A stretch of DNA of 64,000 bases from contig NZ_PHNJ01000012.1 in the NCBI RefSeq assembly GCF_008122205.1, positions 1-64,000 of the forward strand, written 5' to 3'. Of the stretch, positions 42,111 through 50,875 are shown piece by piece (positions within the stretch are counted from its first letter, which is position 1; each line of letters starts with the position of its first letter). A program made the translations under genes and the position numbers. The stretch is from Natronococcus pandeyae (GTDB lineage: Archaea > Halobacteriota > Halobacteria > Halobacteriales > Natrialbaceae). The notes under the pieces were generated by a model. The model did not search any database. It was not told the origin of the DNA and saw nothing but the letters and a program-made list of their open reading frames with translations.

Positions 42111-43013
42111 TCAGCGCAGGTGGTCGAGCAACAGTTCGGTCACCCGCTCTGGTTTCTCGTGGGGGACCCAGTGGCTCGTCTCAGGGAGGCGTTCGAGTCG
42201 ACCTCGCTCACAGAACTGGACGCTCGCGAGTCCGAGTTCGGGGACGAGCGCCTCGTCTTCCTCGCCCCAGACGACGAGTGTCGGCTGGTCGAGGCGGTCT
42301 CGCGGCGCATCCGGCGGATAGCGGGCGAGCGCCCGGTACCAGTTCAGCATGCCGGTGAGCGCGCCAGCCTGGCCCCAGGCTCGCCGGTAGTGGACCAGAT
42401 CCGCATCGGTGAACGCCCCGGGGGATGCGGTCTCCCGAAGCACTCGCTCGAGGGCCCGGAAGTCGTCGTACCGACCGAGCCGCTCGGGAAGCCACGGCAA
42501 CTGGAACGCGAGCACGTACCAGCTTCGACGGATCTGTTCCGGGTTCGACGCGAGTTGCTGGCGAAACGCGACCGGGTGGGGCGCGTTGGCGACCGCGAGC
42601 CGATCGACGACGTCCGGGAACCGGAGCGCGAGGTCCCAGGCGACGATGCCACCCCAGTCGTGACCGACGACGTGTGCCGTCTCTCGGCCCTCGCTCGCGA
42701 TCAGGTCGACGATATCCCTCGAGAGATCCCGAAGCTGGTACGCTCGCACGTCCTGGGGCTTCTCGCTCAGGTTGTACCCTCGCTGGTCGGGGACGACGAC
42801 CCGGTAGCCGGCCTCGACCAGCGGTTCGATCTGTTCTCGCCACGTGTACCAGAACTCGGGAAAGCCGTGGAGCAACACGACGAGTGGATCGTCCGCGTCG
42901 CCGGCGGTAACGGCGTGTAGCCGAACCCCGTTCACCGTACGGGATGTCGACGTCGCCCCGGAAAACGAGAGGATCGACGCGTCCGTCTCGAGGGGTGCTG
43001 GAGGCACGTCCAT
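42111..43013 (-). CDS. Alpha/beta hydrolase, epoxide-hydrolase-like
   Basis: A 300-residue alpha/beta-hydrolase. The oxyanion-hole motif is LVVLLHGFPEFWYTWREQIE, in the HGxP form with the WYxWR signature of epoxide hydrolases and haloacetate dehalogenases. The nucleophile elbow is VVGHDWGGIVAW with Asp as nucleophile, again as in epoxide hydrolases. A late Asp in VVWGEEDEALVP and His in ETSHWVPHEKPERV complete the triad. Cap-domain Tyr residues lie in between. The substrate is unknown. It sits between the HTH regulator (same strand) and nirK (divergent). The 177 bp between it and nirK include the nirK box, so it may share control, though its own promoter is not obvious. Confidence 0.88.
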   Translation of the reverse strand: MDVPPAPLETDASILSFSGATSTSRTVNGVRLHAVTAGDADDPLVVLLHGFPEFWYTWREQIEPLVEAGYRVVVPDQRGYNLSEKPQDVRAYQLRDLSRDIVDLIASEGRETAHVVGHDWGGIVAWDLALRFPDVVDRLAVANAPHPVAFRQQLASNPEQIRRSWYVLAFQLPWLPERLGRYDDFRALERVLRETASPGAFTDADLVHYRRAWGQAGALTGMLNWYRALARYPPDAPRDRLDQPTLVVWGEEDEALVPELGLASVQFCERGRLERLPETSHWVPHEKPERVTELLLDHLR

Positions 43014-43099
43014 GCGTTCGATTCCGGTCGGTGACCGGATTTACGTACCGGTCGCGACGCGGTTACCAATCCAGCCCGACTGACAGCAGGAGCGTTTTC

Positions 43100-43113
43100 C
43101 CGAACACGTTCGC
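43100..43113. promoter_or_regulatory. CGAACA-N2-TTCG box upstream of nirK
   Basis: CCGAACACGTTCGC, with core CGAACACGTTCG at 43101-43112, is about 84 bases before the nirK ATG. Downstream lie a TATA-like TTACTACATT and a GAGGAG ribosome-binding site close to the ATG. It has the same half-sites as the boxes at 41161 and 42047. Confidence 0.7.
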
Positions 43114-43190
43114 CACGTTTCTTCCCAGCAGGGAATCGTCTACAGGTGTTACTACATTGACACCCATATCTTGAAACGAGGAGAAGACCA

Positions 43191-44303
43191 ATGACCGCAA
43201 CCACTTACCAACCGACGGCGAACCGACGAACGTTCATGCAAACGGTGGGAGCGGCCAGTGCGGTAGCGATCGCTGGCTGCCTCGCCGAGGAACCGCAGAC
43301 TGGCTCAGAATCGAACGAGTCAGCAGAGGCCGCCGAACCCGAGCTCGAGGGGCTACCAGCGGCGGAGCCCGTCGACGTCGACCGCGTCGCGGCGGATCCG
43401 ATGGATATCCCGCCGCCGGTCGACTGGGACGAACCGCGAACGCACGAGATTACGATGGAGACGATCGAGATCACGGCCGAGGTCGAACCCGGCGTCACGG
43501 TCACGTACATGACCTACGACGGCCAGATCCCCGGTCCGATGATCAGAGTTCGAGAAGGGGACACGATCGACCTTACCTTCGAGGTCCCTGACGAGCACAA
43601 CGTCGACGTCCACAACGTGGACTTCCACGCAGTCTACGGACCCGGTGGCGGTGCGGTGGCGACCACGGTTGCCCCCGGCGACGAACCCGCCAGGCTCCGG
43701 TTCAAAACGACGTTCCCGGGAGTTCACATCTACCACTGTGCGGTCCCGAACATGGACCAGCACATCAGCCTGGGAATGTTCGGTGCGATCCTCGTCGAAC
43801 CCGAAGACGGACTCCCCGAGGTCGACCGGGAGTTCTACTTCGGCCAGCACGAACTGTACACCGACGGCGAGGCCGGCGAAGCGGGCCACCACAGCTACGA
43901 CTTCGACGCGACTGCCGACGAGGATCCGACCTACGTCCTCCTCAACGGCGAGGCGTACGCGTTCACTGAGGACGGCTACGGTCCGATGACCGCCGAAGTC
44001 GGCGAGACCGTTCGGGTCTACTTCGCGAGCGGCGGGCCGAACCTGACCAGCGCGCTCCACCCCATCGGGAACGTCTGGAGCCGGTACTACCGCGACGGCG
44101 ACCTGCTCTCGGAACCCGGACGGAACATCGAGACGGCGCCAGTAGCCCCGGGGACCGTCACCGCAGGCGAGATGGAGTTCCACGTCCCCGGGCCGGTCAA
44201 GATCGTCGACCACGCGCTCTCGCGAGTCGTCCGAAAAGGGATGCTCGGCGTCATCGACGTCCAGGGCGAGGCGGATCCGGAGCTCTACGACGAGAATCCG
44301 TGA
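43191..44303 (+). CDS. nirK: Copper-containing nitrite reductase NirK
   Basis: A 370-residue two-cupredoxin enzyme that reduces nitrite to nitric oxide outside the membrane. A twin-arginine signal (NRRTFMQTVGAASAVAIAGC) ends in a lipobox with Cys30. Type 1 copper ligands are His141, Cys183, His191 and Met196 (VYHCAVPNM-like region IYHCAVPNMDQHISLGM). Type 2 ligands are His146, His182 and His341 (VDHALSR). The catalytic Asp144 (HNVDFH) and His290 (ALHPIG) are also present, so the enzyme should be active. A denitrification-type palindrome lies about 84 bp upstream. Probable partners are a halocyanin (a candidate is at 17240) and a quinol-oxidising complex. No nar or nor genes are in the window. 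Confidence 0.95.
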   Translation: MTATTYQPTANRRTFMQTVGAASAVAIAGCLAEEPQTGSESNESAEAAEPELEGLPAAEPVDVDRVAADPMDIPPPVDWDEPRTHEITMETIEITAEVEPGVTVTYMTYDGQIPGPMIRVREGDTIDLTFEVPDEHNVDVHNVDFHAVYGPGGGAVATTVAPGDEPARLRFKTTFPGVHIYHCAVPNMDQHISLGMFGAILVEPEDGLPEVDREFYFGQHELYTDGEAGEAGHHSYDFDATADEDPTYVLLNGEAYAFTEDGYGPMTAEVGETVRVYFASGGPNLTSALHPIGNVWSRYYRDGDLLSEPGRNIETAPVAPGTVTAGEMEFHVPGPVKIVDHALSRVVRKGMLGVIDVQGEADPELYDENP

Positions 44304-44395
44304 TCTGCCCGGACCAGCCGCTCCGTTTTTGGTCTCTATCTAGAGCGGTGCCGACCTATCGGCGGCTCTAACCGTCGGAGACCGCGAGCCGCCGG

Positions 44396-47128
44396 TCAGT
44401 CGCTAATCTCTCTTTCGTGGAGCAGTTTTCGCTCGCGGAAGACGACGAAGACGACTTCCGGGTCTTCCTCAAGTTCGACCGTCCGGCTGTCGCCCTCGGC
44501 GACGGTGCCCTCGTCACCCCACGCCACCGGCTCTGACCGTGTGGGCCGGATGAACAACTGGACGTCCGCGGCGGCGAGTTCATCGCCGCTCTCGTGGGTG
44601 ACGGTTAACTTCCCGTCTTCGTCGTCGTAGACGACTTCGAAGGCGGCGTTCGGGGTAATGGTGTGATCGCGAACCTCGAGCGGATCCTCCGGGACGGTCC
44701 ACTCGACGACGAGTTCGGTCCCGCTCTCGAAGTCACCGAGTTCGATCTCGTCGCCGCTCTCGAGCACATCGTGCTCGTCGACCGGCTGAGCGGCGGTTTC
44801 TTCGCCGTCCGCGAGGATCCGGAACTCGGCGGCACGACGGGCGACATCGTCGCTGTAGACGGCGACGACGCCGTCCTCACGGGATTTGAAGGAGAACGCG
44901 AAGCGGGGTTCGGGCGTGAAGCGAAAGACGGAATGGCGGTACCCGCCTTCGTCGGTGCGGAGAACGACGCGGATCCGCTCCTCGACCTCGACGTCCGTTA
45001 GCGTGATCGCGTCGCCCGTCGTTAACGCGTCGTGTGCCTCGGCGAATAGTGGCGCCGGCTCGCCGGCGCCCCTCGAGCCGGGTGTCCGACGGTGGATGCC
45101 CAGCCGCTCGGGATCGGCCTGCTGCTCGCCGACGTAGGTGACCTTCACCTCGTCGGCGTCGGGTTCGTACTCCGCCTCGAAGGTGTCTGCGGCGATTACC
45201 GTCCGGCCGAGCGTGTACTCGCGCTCGACGTCCTCGAGCGTCCACGAGAGTTCGCTCTCCGCGAACGGCTCCGCCTCGACGTTCAGTTCGTCACCCGGCT
45301 CGAACCGGTCGTGCTCGTCGGCCGGCTGGACGTCCGTCGGCTCGTCGCCGACGCGCAGTTCGAGGTCGTCGGCGTCGACGACGTCGCCCTCGTCGTGAAC
45401 GATCCTTAGAGTTCCGTCGTCGCCGTCGTACTCCATCCTGGTACGGACGTGCGGAGACAGGACCAGATCGCCGATCTCCATCGGATCGTCCGGTACGGTC
45501 CACTCGACGGCTAGCTCTGTGCCGATATCGTAGTCGCCGAGTTCGACGGTGTCGCCGCGCTCGACGGTGTTCGCGAGGTCAGCGAACTGCGTCTCCGCTT
45601 CCTGTCCGTCGACCAGGAGACGGAACTCCGCGGCGTCGCGTGCCTGGTCGTCGTGATACCGCGCGACGACGCCCTCTTCCGGTCGGCGATGGAGGTGGAT
45701 CCGCGGCGGCCGAACCCGGTAGCTGACCAGCCGCGACGGCGACCGACGCGGCTCGTTCGGCACGTCGAGTTCCAGCGAGACGCGGTCGCCGACGCCAACG
45801 CCGTCGACGGTGGTCGCATCGCCCGCGGACAACGCGTCGTACTCGCCGGCGAAGCCGTCGAGCGTTTTCACGTCGCGGTCGGAGCGGGACTGGAGGGTCA
45901 GCTTCTCCGGGTCGGCCGTCCGCTCGCCGACGTACTCGATCTCCAACCGCTCCGCGTCGAAGTCGTAGTCGACCTCGAAGGCGTTCTGTCCGACGAGGAA
46001 GGTCGCGTACGTGTAGAACGCGTTCTCGTCCTCGTCGAACCAGCGGAGCGTGACCGTGGCGAGGGGATCGGTGGCGACGACGAGCTCGTCGCCCGCTTCG
46101 AAGACGTCGAACTCCGCTATCGCCGCGTCGTCGGAGCGTTCGCCATCGTGCCACAGCTCGAGTTCGTCGGCGTCGATCGGCTCACCCTCGCAGTGGCGGA
46201 AGGTAACGACGCCCTCGTCGTGGTCGACCTCGGCATCGATCTGCGCGTCGGGTGCCGCTTCGCGGTCGCGTTCCGGAGGCTCCTCGGCGACCACCGTCGC
46301 GTGGACGATATCGTTTTGACGGTCGACGTCCATCTCGGCCAGGACGCCGGGCTCCAACTCGGTGACGATCTCTTCGACGGTCTCGTCGTCGAAGTCGACG
46401 CCGGTCGCCGGGAACAGAACGTATCGATTCTCGACGGTGCCCTCGATCGTGTTCGGAGCCTGCGCAAAGCCCGCCGCGAAGGCGTCGAGGGTATCAGGGT
46501 CGATACCGGGGAAGCCCATCCCCTCGACGTCGGCGGCGAAGTAGACGAGCGGCTGGTCGGAGAGCAGTTCGACCGCCGTGTCGGCGTCTTCGCGGACATC
46601 GAGAAACGCCTCGGTGTCGCCCGCATCGACGTCGACGACCGCGGTCGTCAGGTCCGCAGACTCCTCGCCGCTCGCGACCGCCACACGGTCTTCCGCGGTC
46701 GCGTAGCTGCGATCGTTCGCTTCCGCGAGTCGCCAGTCGCCCTGCTCGCCGGTCTCCTCGCCCGGATCGGGCCGGTCGAAGGATCCGACTGCGACGCCGA
46801 TCTGACCCCGTGGTTTCGCGACGCGAGCGACAGCGACGTGCGAGACGTCGTCGGCCTCGAGGTCGTCGACCGACCGGAGGACTTCCCGCACCTCGTAGCC
46901 GTGATCGTGCTCGTCCTCCCCGACATCGGCGAGGATCACCATCGGGTAGTTACCGTCCGCGGCCGACTCTGCGGGGACCAACCCGAGCGCGCTCTCGGCA
47001 CCGTCGGCGAGATCGAAATCGGTGCTGACCTGTTTCGCAGACGATCCGCTCGAGATGCCGGCGAGGCCGGCGGCCGTGACGGCGCTACTGGCAAGGAAGC
47101 TCCGTCTGGAGGGGAATTTCACGACCAT
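44396..47128 (-). CDS. Tat-exported surface protein with ~266-residue tandem repeats
   Basis: A 910-residue protein beginning with a Tat signal (SRRSFLASSAVTAAGLAGIS). Residues about 36-300 form an N-terminal domain rich in acidic residues. The rest is a tandem repeat with period 266-267. VTFRHCEGEPIDADELEL (308-325), LRIVHDEGDVVDADDLEL (574-591) and LTVTHESGDELAAADVQL (841-858) are equivalent. So are EYVGERTADPEKL (398-410) and TYVGEQQADPERL (664-676), and two copies of EL.VEWTVP.DP near 538 and 805. The third copy is cut short. The H-x2-GD-x-(V/L)-x-A-D-(D/E)-L pattern resembles the beta-sandwich of archaeal pilin-like proteins. No transmembrane anchor is seen at the C-terminus. Function is unknown; adhesion or surface structure is likely. 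Confidence 0.8.
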   Translation of the reverse strand: MVVKFPSRRSFLASSAVTAAGLAGISSGSSAKQVSTDFDLADGAESALGLVPAESAADGNYPMVILADVGEDEHDHGYEVREVLRSVDDLEADDVSHVAVARVAKPRGQIGVAVGSFDRPDPGEETGEQGDWRLAEANDRSYATAEDRVAVASGEESADLTTAVVDVDAGDTEAFLDVREDADTAVELLSDQPLVYFAADVEGMGFPGIDPDTLDAFAAGFAQAPNTIEGTVENRYVLFPATGVDFDDETVEEIVTELEPGVLAEMDVDRQNDIVHATVVAEEPPERDREAAPDAQIDAEVDHDEGVVTFRHCEGEPIDADELELWHDGERSDDAAIAEFDVFEAGDELVVATDPLATVTLRWFDEDENAFYTYATFLVGQNAFEVDYDFDAERLEIEYVGERTADPEKLTLQSRSDRDVKTLDGFAGEYDALSAGDATTVDGVGVGDRVSLELDVPNEPRRSPSRLVSYRVRPPRIHLHRRPEEGVVARYHDDQARDAAEFRLLVDGQEAETQFADLANTVERGDTVELGDYDIGTELAVEWTVPDDPMEIGDLVLSPHVRTRMEYDGDDGTLRIVHDEGDVVDADDLELRVGDEPTDVQPADEHDRFEPGDELNVEAEPFAESELSWTLEDVEREYTLGRTVIAADTFEAEYEPDADEVKVTYVGEQQADPERLGIHRRTPGSRGAGEPAPLFAEAHDALTTGDAITLTDVEVEERIRVVLRTDEGGYRHSVFRFTPEPRFAFSFKSREDGVVAVYSDDVARRAAEFRILADGEETAAQPVDEHDVLESGDEIELGDFESGTELVVEWTVPEDPLEVRDHTITPNAAFEVVYDDEDGKLTVTHESGDELAAADVQLFIRPTRSEPVAWGDEGTVAEGDSRTVELEEDPEVVFVVFRERKLLHEREISD

Positions 47129-47386
47129 ATATTATCAAAGCTAATGTAAATAAGCTTCGATGACATTAATTGGAGCGCTGCGCTGCTGGACGGAACACTA
47201 CGCTCCAACGAGACGCTAAGCGGTGGAAAATAGCTCGCCAGCGCCGCTGAACGCCTCGCCTCACGGGCCGAAACCGACGGCGAGACCGCTGCTCGAGCGC
47301 CGGAGTTTCGGCACGGTGATTCGTCGATCTCTTTTCGAACGCGAAGACCGAAAACGGCCCGGTTACGGCCCACTACCGAGCCGCCG

Positions 47387-47512
47387 TCAGGTCCAGGCTC
47401 GAAGACAGCCCGTCGAACAAAAGTGGAGATCGACGGACTCCCGGGGTGTGGAGTCGACGTGCGTCGTCAGCGTGTACGCGACCTCGTCGGTTCGGCAGTT
47501 GTCACAGGTCAT
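47387..47512 (-). CDS. 41-residue zinc-finger protein
   Basis: Reading the minus strand gives MTCDNCRTDEVAYTLTTHVD, then STPRESVDLHFCSTGCLRAW and a final T. CDNC near the start and FCSTGC near the end provide four Cys in the CxxC...FCSxxC pattern of small treble-clef or zinc-knuckle proteins common in haloarchaea (the second half is usually FCSxxCLxxW). It is far too short for an enzyme and may bind nucleic acid or a protein partner. Codon use is normal for the genome. It is alone between the surface protein and TFB genes. The rest of the 499 bp between those two genes has no other gene that I can support. Confidence 0.65.
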   Translation of the reverse strand: MTCDNCRTDEVAYTLTTHVDSTPRESVDLHFCSTGCLRAWT

Positions 47513-47627
47513 ACCGGACCGAACCAGCGAACGGGGTATCAGTATGCATCGATTAGCTCAACGCTATCTCGGTTAGTGATCGATTACGAAAGTCGCAATC
47601 CGACGTTGACGCGCGGCGGGCGGCCGC

Positions 47628-48605
47628 TCAGACCGGCGCCCCTTCCTCGGCCTCGAGAAGTTCGTGATACCGGTTCCGGATGGTAACCTCGGAGATGCTG
47701 GCGACCTCGCTGACGTCGTTCTGGGTGACCTTCTCGTTGGTCAGCAGCGCGGCCGCGTACATCGCGGCGGCGGCGAGGCCGACGGGGGACTTGCCGCTGT
47801 GGACTTCCTCCTCTTTGGCCGTCTGCAGGAGGCTGCGGGCTCGTCGCTCGGTTTCGTCGGAGAGGTCGAGTTCGCTCGCGAACCGGGGGACGTAGCTCTC
47901 GGGGTCCGCGGGCTGGACCTCCAGGCCGAGTTCCCGAATGACGTACCGGTACGTCCGGGCGACCTCGTCCTTCTCGACGCGGCTGACGGCGGAGATTTCG
48001 TCGAGGCTGCGCGGCGTGCCGGCCTGGCGGGCGGCCGCGTACAGCGAGGAGGTCGCGACGCCTTCGATCGACCGCCCCGGGAGGAGGTCCTCCTCGAGGG
48101 CGCGGCGGTAGATGACGCTCGCCGTTTCGCGGACGTTCTCGGGGAGGCCGAGCGCGCTGGCCATCCGATCGATCTCGCCGAGGGCCTGCTTCAGGTTGCG
48201 CTCCTTGGAGTCGCGGGTGCGAAAGCGCTCGTTCCAGGTTCGAAGCCGCTGCATCTTCTGGCGCTGGCGGCTCGAGAGCGACTTGCCGTAGGCGTCCTTG
48301 TCCTGCCAGCCGATGTTCGTCGAGAGCCCCTGGTCGTGCATCATGTTGGTCGTCGGGGCACCAACGCGGGACTTTTCGTCCTTCTCGGCGGCGTCGAACG
48401 CTCGCCACTCGGGACCGCGGTCGATCTCGCCCTCGTCGACGACGAGACCGCAGTCCTCACAGACCGTCTCGGCGTGCTCGGCGTCGGAGATGAGCCGGCC
48501 GCTACATTCGGGACACTCTTCGCGCTGTTCTGCCTGCTCTTCTGTCTCCTCCCGTTCGCTCGAGCGTCGCTCGTCGCTCCGGGTTCGGATAGTGGAGTCT
48601 GTCAT
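47628..48605 (-). CDS. tfb: Transcription initiation factor TFB
   Basis: A 325-residue TFIIB homologue. The zinc ribbon uses Cys31, Cys34, Cys49 and Cys52 (CPECSGRL and VCEDCGLVVDEG). The B-finger/linker region GPEWRAFDAAEKDEKSRVGAP follows, and then two cyclin-like repeats (LPENVRETASVIYRRALEED to AARQAG, and LDLSDETERRARSLLQ to AALLTN). The final recognition helix ISEVTIRNRYHELLEA contacts the BRE. Haloarchaea carry several TFBs, so the regulon of this one is unknown. A strong TATA-like GTATTTAAGT (48671-48680, minus strand) suggests a leader of about 40 nt. It is divergent from gatC. Confidence 0.96.
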   Translation of the reverse strand: MTDSTIRTRSDERRSSEREETEEQAEQREECPECSGRLISDAEHAETVCEDCGLVVDEGEIDRGPEWRAFDAAEKDEKSRVGAPTTNMMHDQGLSTNIGWQDKDAYGKSLSSRQRQKMQRLRTWNERFRTRDSKERNLKQALGEIDRMASALGLPENVRETASVIYRRALEEDLLPGRSIEGVATSSLYAAARQAGTPRSLDEISAVSRVEKDEVARTYRYVIRELGLEVQPADPESYVPRFASELDLSDETERRARSLLQTAKEEEVHSGKSPVGLAAAAMYAAALLTNEKVTQNDVSEVASISEVTIRNRYHELLEAEEGAPV

Positions 48606-48796
48606 CGTGGGAAAATCCAGTCAGGGAACTGGCTGGAAAACGCTCTACTGTATCGCAATGCAGTCGATGCACTTAAATACTTCGATAGTCTCACGCGCGT
48701 TTCGGGCGCCATCAGTCCGCTACGAGCGAAGCGAGCGACCGGTGTCCCGTCGGCGGTATCGAAACCCTTACTCTCCGGAGGCCGGTGGGACACCAT

Positions 48797-49075
48797 ATGA
48801 GCGACGACGCCGTCAGTCCCGAGGAGGTCCGCCACGTCGCGGAGCTGGCTCGCGTCGACCTCTCGGACGACGAGGTCGACCAGTTCACCCGGCAGTTCGC
48901 GGACATTCTCGAGTACTTCGAGACGCTCGACGAGGTACCGGAGGTCGACCGCGACGCAGATCTCACGAACGTGATGCGACCAGACGAGGAACGCGACTCA
49001 CTCGACCGTGCCGAGGCACTCCGAAACGCCTCCGAAACCGAGGACGGCTACTTCAAGGGTCCGAACGTCTCCTGA
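48797..49075 (+). CDS. gatC: Glutamyl-tRNA(Gln) amidotransferase subunit C
   Basis: A 92-residue GatC: MSDDAVSPEEVRHVAELARV begins the conserved helix, followed by LSDDEVDQFTRQFADILEYF and the C-terminal NVMRPDEERDSLDRAEALRN. It wraps around GatA and GatB in the GatCAB complex that converts Glu-tRNA(Gln) (and often Asp-tRNA(Asn)) to the amidated form. The ATG at 48797 is chosen over one at 48785, which would add MGHH. It is two bases upstream of gatA. gatB is not in the window. Confidence 0.93.
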   Translation: MSDDAVSPEEVRHVAELARVDLSDDEVDQFTRQFADILEYFETLDEVPEVDRDADLTNVMRPDEERDSLDRAEALRNASETEDGYFKGPNVS

Positions 49076-49077
49076 TT

Positions 49078-50355
49078 ATGTCTGCAAATATTTTCATCAC
49101 CGAGGAGGAGATCGACGGCGAAGGCGACGGTCCGCTGGCCGGTACGACGGTCGCCGTGAAGGACAATATCTCCACCGAGGGCGTCCGGACGACCTGCGGC
49201 TCCCGGATGCTCGAGGAGTACGTCCCGCCCTACGATGCGACGGTCGTCTCCCGGCTCAAAGAGGCGGGCGCGACCATCGTCGGCAAGGCGAACATGGACG
49301 AGTTCGGAATGGGGTCGACCAACGAGACGTCCTATTTCGGTCCGACGGACAACCCGGCGGCACCCGGACGCGTCCCCGGCGGCTCCTCGGGCGGCTCCGC
49401 GGCTGCCGTCGCCGCCGGCGAGGCCGACGTCGCGCTCGGCACCGACACGGGCGGCTCGATCCGCTGTCCGGCCGCCTTCTGCGGTGTCGTCGGCATCAAG
49501 CCGACGTACGGACTGGTCTCACGATACGGACTGGTCGCCTACGGCAACAGTCTCGAGCAGATCGGCCCCTTCGGCGAAACCGTCGAGGACGCCGCGGAAC
49601 TGCTCGACGTGATCGCTGGGGACGACGACCGAGACGCGACGACCCGTGAGGTTCCGCTCGAAGACAACTCGAGCTACGCCGACGCCGCCACCGGCGACGT
49701 CGACGGCCTCTCTATCGGCGTTCCCACGGAACTGCTCGAGGGCGCCGACGAGGGCGTCGTCGAAACCTTCTGGGACGCGATCGCCGACCTCGAGGACCAG
49801 GGGGCGGAGTACCACGAGGTCAGCCTTCCGTCCGTCGAGCACGCCGTCGAGGCCTACTACGTGATCGCGATGTCCGAGGCCTCCTCGAACCTCGCCCGGT
49901 TCGACGGCGTCCGGTACGGCCACGACGCCGACGCCGACGGCAACTGGAACGAAACCTTCGCGCAGGCTCGTAAGGAGGGCTTCGGCGACGAAGTCAAGCG
50001 CCGGATCCTGCTCGGCACCTACGCGCTTTCGGCGGGCTACCACGACAAGTACTACAAGAAGGCCCAGGACGCCAGGGCGTGGGTCAAACAGGACTTCGAC
50101 GAGGCGCTCTCGGAGGCCGACGTACTCGCGTCGCCGACGATGCCGGTGCCGCCGTTCGAACTCGGCGAGAGCCTCGACGACCCGCTCCAGATGTATCTCG
50201 CCGACGCGAACACCGTTCCGGTCAACCTGGCCGATCTGCCCGCGATCTCGGTACCTGCGGGCGAAACCGACGGCCTCCCCGTCGGCCTCCAACTCATCGG
50301 TCCGGCGTTCGGCGAGGAACAACTGATCCGCGCCGGCAGCGCGATCGGTCGGTAA
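49078..50355 (+). CDS. gatA: Glutamyl-tRNA(Gln) amidotransferase subunit A
   Basis: A 425-residue amidase-signature protein that releases ammonia from glutamine for tRNA-dependent amidation. The catalytic Lys28 is in GTTVAVKDNISTEG. The Gly/Ser-rich signature PGGSSGGSAAAVAAGEADVALGTDTGGSIRCPA supplies the cis-Ser and the nucleophilic Ser127. DEFGMGSTNETS and GIKPTYGLVSRYGLVAYGNS are further GatA-specific motifs. It is cotranscribed with gatC. The length is near that of other haloarchaeal GatA proteins, slightly shorter than bacterial ones. Confidence 0.95.
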   Translation: MSANIFITEEEIDGEGDGPLAGTTVAVKDNISTEGVRTTCGSRMLEEYVPPYDATVVSRLKEAGATIVGKANMDEFGMGSTNETSYFGPTDNPAAPGRVPGGSSGGSAAAVAAGEADVALGTDTGGSIRCPAAFCGVVGIKPTYGLVSRYGLVAYGNSLEQIGPFGETVEDAAELLDVIAGDDDRDATTREVPLEDNSSYADAATGDVDGLSIGVPTELLEGADEGVVETFWDAIADLEDQGAEYHEVSLPSVEHAVEAYYVIAMSEASSNLARFDGVRYGHDADADGNWNETFAQARKEGFGDEVKRRILLGTYALSAGYHDKYYKKAQDARAWVKQDFDEALSEADVLASPTMPVPPFELGESLDDPLQMYLADANTVPVNLADLPAISVPAGETDGLPVGLQLIGPAFGEEQLIRAGSAIGR

Positions 50356-50461
50356 CCCGTTTCGGTCGGGGCGACCAGCCATCAAGTAATATTTCCGAAC
50401 AGTTTATTTTTATATACAGTTCGCGAATAGGAGATCACCGAACGGTTCACTCAGGTGTCGT

Positions 50462-50875
50462 GTGATAGAGATTGCACCAGGCGAGGAGGTCGCGTTCGAC
50501 GAGTTCGTTCGCGTCTGTGACCTCGTCGACGGCTACTTCGACGAGACGATCGACGAGGTGGCAGTACAGATGCCGGTATCACGACGACAGCTCGTGGCAA
50601 TCCTCGCGAGAGTACAGCTCTCCGGCCGACATCGCACGGTCGAGAACGGCGTTCAGCGAGCCGACGTGGTCTACCAGTCACGAGAGGAAACGTTCCTCTG
50701 GTTCGACGACGGATTCTGGGCCGACATCGGCGGGCAACACGATCTCGACGCCAACGAGCGGCGAGCCGCCCGAGCGGTTCACCGGCGGGTAATCGGTGTC
50801 GTCGACGGCGACGACCCTCGAGACCGAGATCCGTTCGTGCTCGTCGGACGGTTCGGGCCGTACAAATCGACGTAA
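50462..50875 (+). CDS. Hypothetical protein, 137 residues
   Basis: A GTG-start gene encoding a soluble, acidic protein. The first 60 residues are helical (EEVAFDEFVRVCDLVDGYFD, ending RRQLVAILARVQLSG) and the rest mixed (ETFLWFDDGFWADIGGQHDL, ending FVLVGRFGPYKST). I recognise no family. Codon use fits the genome and an AT-rich TTTATTTTTATATAC (50403-50417) stands 40-60 bases upstream as a likely promoter, which supports a real gene. The frame has no better start. Confidence 0.55.
   Translation: MIEIAPGEEVAFDEFVRVCDLVDGYFDETIDEVAVQMPVSRRQLVAILARVQLSGRHRTVENGVQRADVVYQSREETFLWFDDGFWADIGGQHDLDANERRAARAVHRRVIGVVDGDDPRDRDPFVLVGRFGPYKST

Noticed and set aside
47119-47580. Open frames of 84-117 codons between the surface protein and TFB genes
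   Set aside because: They overlap each other and the more convincing 41-residue zinc-finger gene, and show no domain features.
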